Made by a program: the position numbers and the translations under genes | Shown: positions 4,473 through 7,086 of the stretch, in pieces | Layout: every line of letters starts with the position of its first letter | How positions within the stretch are numbered: position 1 is the stretch's first letter | Notes under the pieces: model-generated | Database searches by the model: none | Told to the model about the DNA's origin: nothing | The model's input: only the letters and a program-made list of their open reading frames with translations | Assembly (NCBI GenBank): GCA_050014415.1 | Contig: JBEKDJ010000254.1 | Span: 1-7,086, forward strand | Direction of reading: 5' to 3' | Origin: JBEKDJ01 sp050014415 | Lineage (GTDB): Bacteria > Desulfobacterota > BSN033 > UBA1163 | DNA: 7,086 nucleotides

Positions 4473-7086
4473 TCATAGGCTACTTTGCAGAACGAGATGA
4501 AGCTCGTAGAGCTCTACGGGAGCTGCAGAGAAGGGGGTTCCGCCGCGCCGCATGGGTGCACAAGACCGCGGACGGAGATGTACATATAAGGGACCCCTTC
4601 CTTTGGCGCCGTGCTCTCGGGGCGACCTTGACTGCCATTGTTTTCGGGGGTCTCGCCGGCGTTGCATCCCTAGTCCTTCACTGGCCGGTGCCGATTCTGA
4701 GCGGAAGCCTTTCTACCCTGGTTTCGAGCCTTGTAGGTGGATTCGTCGGAATCCTCTTTAGTGTGCTATGGATACGACGATCGAAGTACGGTGTCGAACG
4801 AAGGCTGCTTGTGGATCACGCACGTTGGTTGGTGTCCGAGGAGACCGTCCTGATCCTCCAGGCGCCGATTGAAACACTGCGGAGCCCAGTGGCGATACTT
4901 CGAGAAAGCGGCGACATCCCGCCCGCAGTCTTCGTCCTGCATCCGAAGCGTGAGAATCCAATTGGAGATGTGCGAAGCCCTGGGGTGCCGCTCTCTCCGA
5001 CGCAGATCCAGGAGCATGCCCAGCGCCTGGCCATGGACCACGAAGTGGACCCAAGGCCGCGGCGGAACCCTGAGCTGCTGAGGCGGGTCGAAAACGCCCA
5101 TCAATGGATCCATCAGGTATGCTTGGATCTCTCCGAAGCGAGTCGACTGGAACAGGGTACGCCTCCGACCGCCGAGTGGATCCTCGATAATGAGTACGTC
5201 ATCGAGAGCAACGCCCGCGACGTTCAGCTGAACCTTCCTCGGCATTTTTACCAGGAGCTGCCGGCACTCGCCAACGAGCCCTACCGGGATCTACCGCGCA
5301 TCTACGGTCTGGCGAAGGAACTCGTCTCCTCTGCGGAATTGCGCCTAGACCGGGAGAACATGCTTGCATTTATTGAGGCCTATCAATCCGTGCACACGCT
5401 GACGATCGGCGAACTCTGGGCTGTCCCCCAGATGCTGCGCATCGCGTTGATTGAGAGCATCCGGGACCTTGCCGCCAGCGCTCTGACCGAGCTGCGGGAG
5501 GGTGAGATCGCCGACTTCTGGGCGAACAGGCTCATTACGGCCAACCGGCGAGACCCCAAACAGCTCTTCACTATCCTGGCAGAACTTGCTGCGACCCAAC
5601 CCGGCCCGAGCCCCTATTTCGCTACTCAACTGGTCGATCATCTCTACGACGAAGACGCCGCGTTAGTACCGGTCCAGAGCTGGCTGGAGCGCACTTACCG
5701 CAAGTCCCTGAGCGAGCTCAACCTGCGTGAGCAAAACCGCCAGACGAAGGATCAGATCTCTATCGGCAACGCATTTACCAGCTTGCGACATCTCGCCCTG
5801 TTGGATTGGAGAGGGATCTTCGAGCGTCTCAGCCGCGTGGAGCGGTTGCTTCGATTCGATCCATCCGGCGTTTATTCCAAGATGGATTTCGACACACGCG
5901 ATCGGTATCGCCGTGCGATTGAAGAACTCGCGCGTCGGTCCGGTCAGGCGGAAGACCAGGTCGCCCAACGCGCCATCGAGCTATCTACCCAACCCGCACG
6001 TGAAACGGCGGAAGATGACCGGTGGCTCCACGTCGGGACTTATCTGATGGGTGAAGGAAGGCCCGAGCTTGCGCGGCTCCTCCGTTGCCATGAGGCGCCA
6101 CGTTTCCGCGTCCTGCAGCGGGTATACCGCCATCATTCTGCAGTCTACTTTCTTGGGCTCAGCCTCCTCTCCGCCGTATCCATCTCCCTGATCGTCCTGT
6201 TGGGTCTGCGCGGGCAGACGCCCGGGATCCGGCTTGTGATCGCCCTCCTTTTGCTGATCCCCGTCAGCCAACTCGCGCTCGAGGTTTTGAATTACCTCCT
6301 CATGCGGCTACTTCCACCCCGAGCCCTTCCAAAGATGGATTTTGAGGTTTCGGGCATTCCTGACGCATTTCGAACGTTGGTCGTTGTGCCCGTGTTTCTG
6401 GCGGACGCGGAGACGATCCGGGCAGAGGTGGAGAAGTTAGAAATCCGGTACCTGGCAAACAAAGAAGGCAATCTCCTCTTTAGCCTCTTCACGGACTACA
6501 CTGATTCGGATCAGGCGCATCGTGAGGGCGACGAAAGACTTCTCCAGATGGCGACCGAGAGCCTCGAAGCTCTCAACCATCGGTATGGTGGTAAGCGTTT
6601 CTTCCTTTTCCATCGGGACCGCACCTGGAGTGAATCTGAGCAGAAATTCATCGGTTGGGAACGCAAACGCGGGAAGATAGAAGAACTCAATCGTCTGATC
6701 GATGGAACCCGGCCTGAAGATGCCGATCGTTTGGTATACGTCGGCGACCCGGATCATCTGTCCAATGTGAGGTTCGTCATCACGTTAGACAGCGACACAC
6801 AGCTGCCTCTTGGCACTGCCCGCAGGATGGTCGAGACCCTGGCACACCCTCTCAACCGGCCGCGCTTCGATGCCGCAGGCAGGATTCTGGCCGGCTCTTA
6901 CACCGTCATCCAACCGCGTGTAAGCCCAACGCTTCCGAGCACGAGTGGTTCGCCTTTCAGCCGACTCTTCGCAGACGCGGTCGGAATTGACCCATACACC
7001 AAGGCCGTTTCCGATGTCAATCAGGATCTCGCCGGTGAAGGCTCCTACCATGGCAAGGGTATCTATGATGTGCGCGCCTTCAGTCG
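4457..7086 (+). CDS. Cyclic beta-1,2-glucan synthase, N-terminal third (NdvB/ChvB-like; runs off window)
   Basis: The frame is open for 876 codons without a stop to the window edge. Full-length homologues are near 2,800 residues. The upstream in-phase stop is TAA 4430 and ATG 4457 is the first start, but no good ribosome-binding site precedes it. Residues ~4-45 (TLIGYFAERDEARRALRELQ...) look like a small alpha/beta stress-protein-type domain. Two Gly-rich membrane segments follow (~58-78, ~84-106). Residues ~239-330 contain AEWILDN and AYQSVHTLTIGELWAVPQML, typical NdvB signatures. Two more helices (562-585, 590-615) precede a GT84 glycosyltransferase domain starting near 637 (FRTLVVVPVFLAD). 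It holds FVITLDSDTQLP with D778-x-D780 for UDP-glucose/metal binding, then IQPRVSPTLPS, GIDPYTKAVSDV and GEGSYHGKGIYDV. The C-terminal GH94-type phosphorylase region lies outside. The inner-membrane enzyme builds periplasmic cyclic glucans used in osmotic adaptation and host interaction. GC content is clearly higher than upstream, suggesting transfer. Confidence 0.93.
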   Translation, partial: MEAGTLIGYFAERDEARRALRELQRRGFRRAAWVHKTADGDVHIRDPFLWRRALGATLTAIVFGGLAGVASLVLHWPVPILSGSLSTLVSSLVGGFVGILFSVLWIRRSKYGVERRLLVDHARWLVSEETVLILQAPIETLRSPVAILRESGDIPPAVFVLHPKRENPIGDVRSPGVPLSPTQIQEHAQRLAMDHEVDPRPRRNPELLRRVENAHQWIHQVCLDLSEASRLEQGTPPTAEWILDNEYVIESNARDVQLNLPRHFYQELPALANEPYRDLPRIYGLAKELVSSAELRLDRENMLAFIEAYQSVHTLTIGELWAVPQMLRIALIESIRDLAASALTELREGEIADFWANRLITANRRDPKQLFTILAELAATQPGPSPYFATQLVDHLYDEDAALVPVQSWLERTYRKSLSELNLREQNRQTKDQISIGNAFTSLRHLALLDWRGIFERLSRVERLLRFDPSGVYSKMDFDTRDRYRRAIEELARRSGQAEDQVAQRAIELSTQPARETAEDDRWLHVGTYLMGEGRPELARLLRCHEAPRFRVLQRVYRHHSAVYFLGLSLLSAVSISLIVLLGLRGQTPGIRLVIALLLLIPVSQLALEVLNYLLMRLLPPRALPKMDFEVSGIPDAFRTLVVVPVFLADAETIRAEVEKLEIRYLANKEGNLLFSLFTDYTDSDQAHREGDERLLQMATESLEALNHRYGGKRFFLFHRDRTWSESEQKFIGWERKRGKIEELNRLIDGTRPEDADRLVYVGDPDHLSNVRFVITLDSDTQLPLGTARRMVETLAHPLNRPRFDAAGRILAGSYTVIQPRVSPTLPSTSGSPFSRLFADAVGIDPYTKAVSDVNQDLAGEGSYHGKGIYDVRAFS

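Noticed and set aside
4766..5245. 159-codon minus-strand frame within the glucan synthase
   Set aside because: The opposite strand encodes conserved NdvB motifs throughout. Long antisense frames are common in GC-rich coding DNA.
5727..6047. 106-codon + strand frame in another phase of the glucan synthase
   Set aside because: It is a shadow of the main frame, which has continuous family similarity here.

Overview
The window looks like accessory or degenerating chromosomal DNA from a Gram-negative bacterium. Deltaproteobacteria (Desulfobacterota or relatives) are my best guess. That rests on the mix of gene types (SPFH/slipin proteins, a cobalamin-type radical SAM protein, an RpoD-like C-terminus, a small RRM protein, a cyclic glucan synthase) and not on any marker gene. 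All recognisable genes are on the + strand. No rRNA, tRNA, CRISPR array or complete insertion sequence is visible.

Region 1 (1-800) opens with the last ~33 codons of what looks like a prohibitin/SPFH protein. Three very small genes follow (62, 57 and 57 codons), each with a good ribosome-binding site. The first and third are diverged paralogues of one another, and the middle one is a two-CPHC zinc ribbon. Region 2 (801-2150) has a 424-base stretch without a convincing gene, a standalone eRF1-domain-3-like 'translational machinery' protein, and a broken C-terminal fragment of a slipin (stomatin-like) gene followed by a possible terminator. Region 3 (2154-3530) is one intact B12-binding radical SAM gene.

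Region 4 (3531-4472) is the most unusual part. An AT-rich stretch holds relics of three small nucleic-acid-binding proteins: the front of a cold-shock protein, joined in frame to the C-terminal region 4 of a sigma-70 factor, and then an RRM protein with an in-frame stop. The sigma segment is split by a ~160-bp non-autonomous element with long inverted ends that include CTAG at both sides. Removing the element plus one CTAG restores a readable RpoD-like C-terminus ending in its own stop, so the insertion is reconstructed to the base.

Region 5 (4457-7086) is a GC-rich, open-ended reading frame for the N-terminal third of a cyclic beta-1,2-glucan synthase (NdvB/ChvB type), running off the window. 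Base composition changes sharply at its start, inside the RRM relic. This suggests a recombination or transfer junction that cut the RRM gene and perhaps removed the native upstream region of the synthase.

I do not see a coherent multi-gene defence or metabolic system. The strongest observations are the element-split cold-shock/sigma chimera, the paralogue-flanked zinc-ribbon trio, and the composition junction at the glucan synthase.
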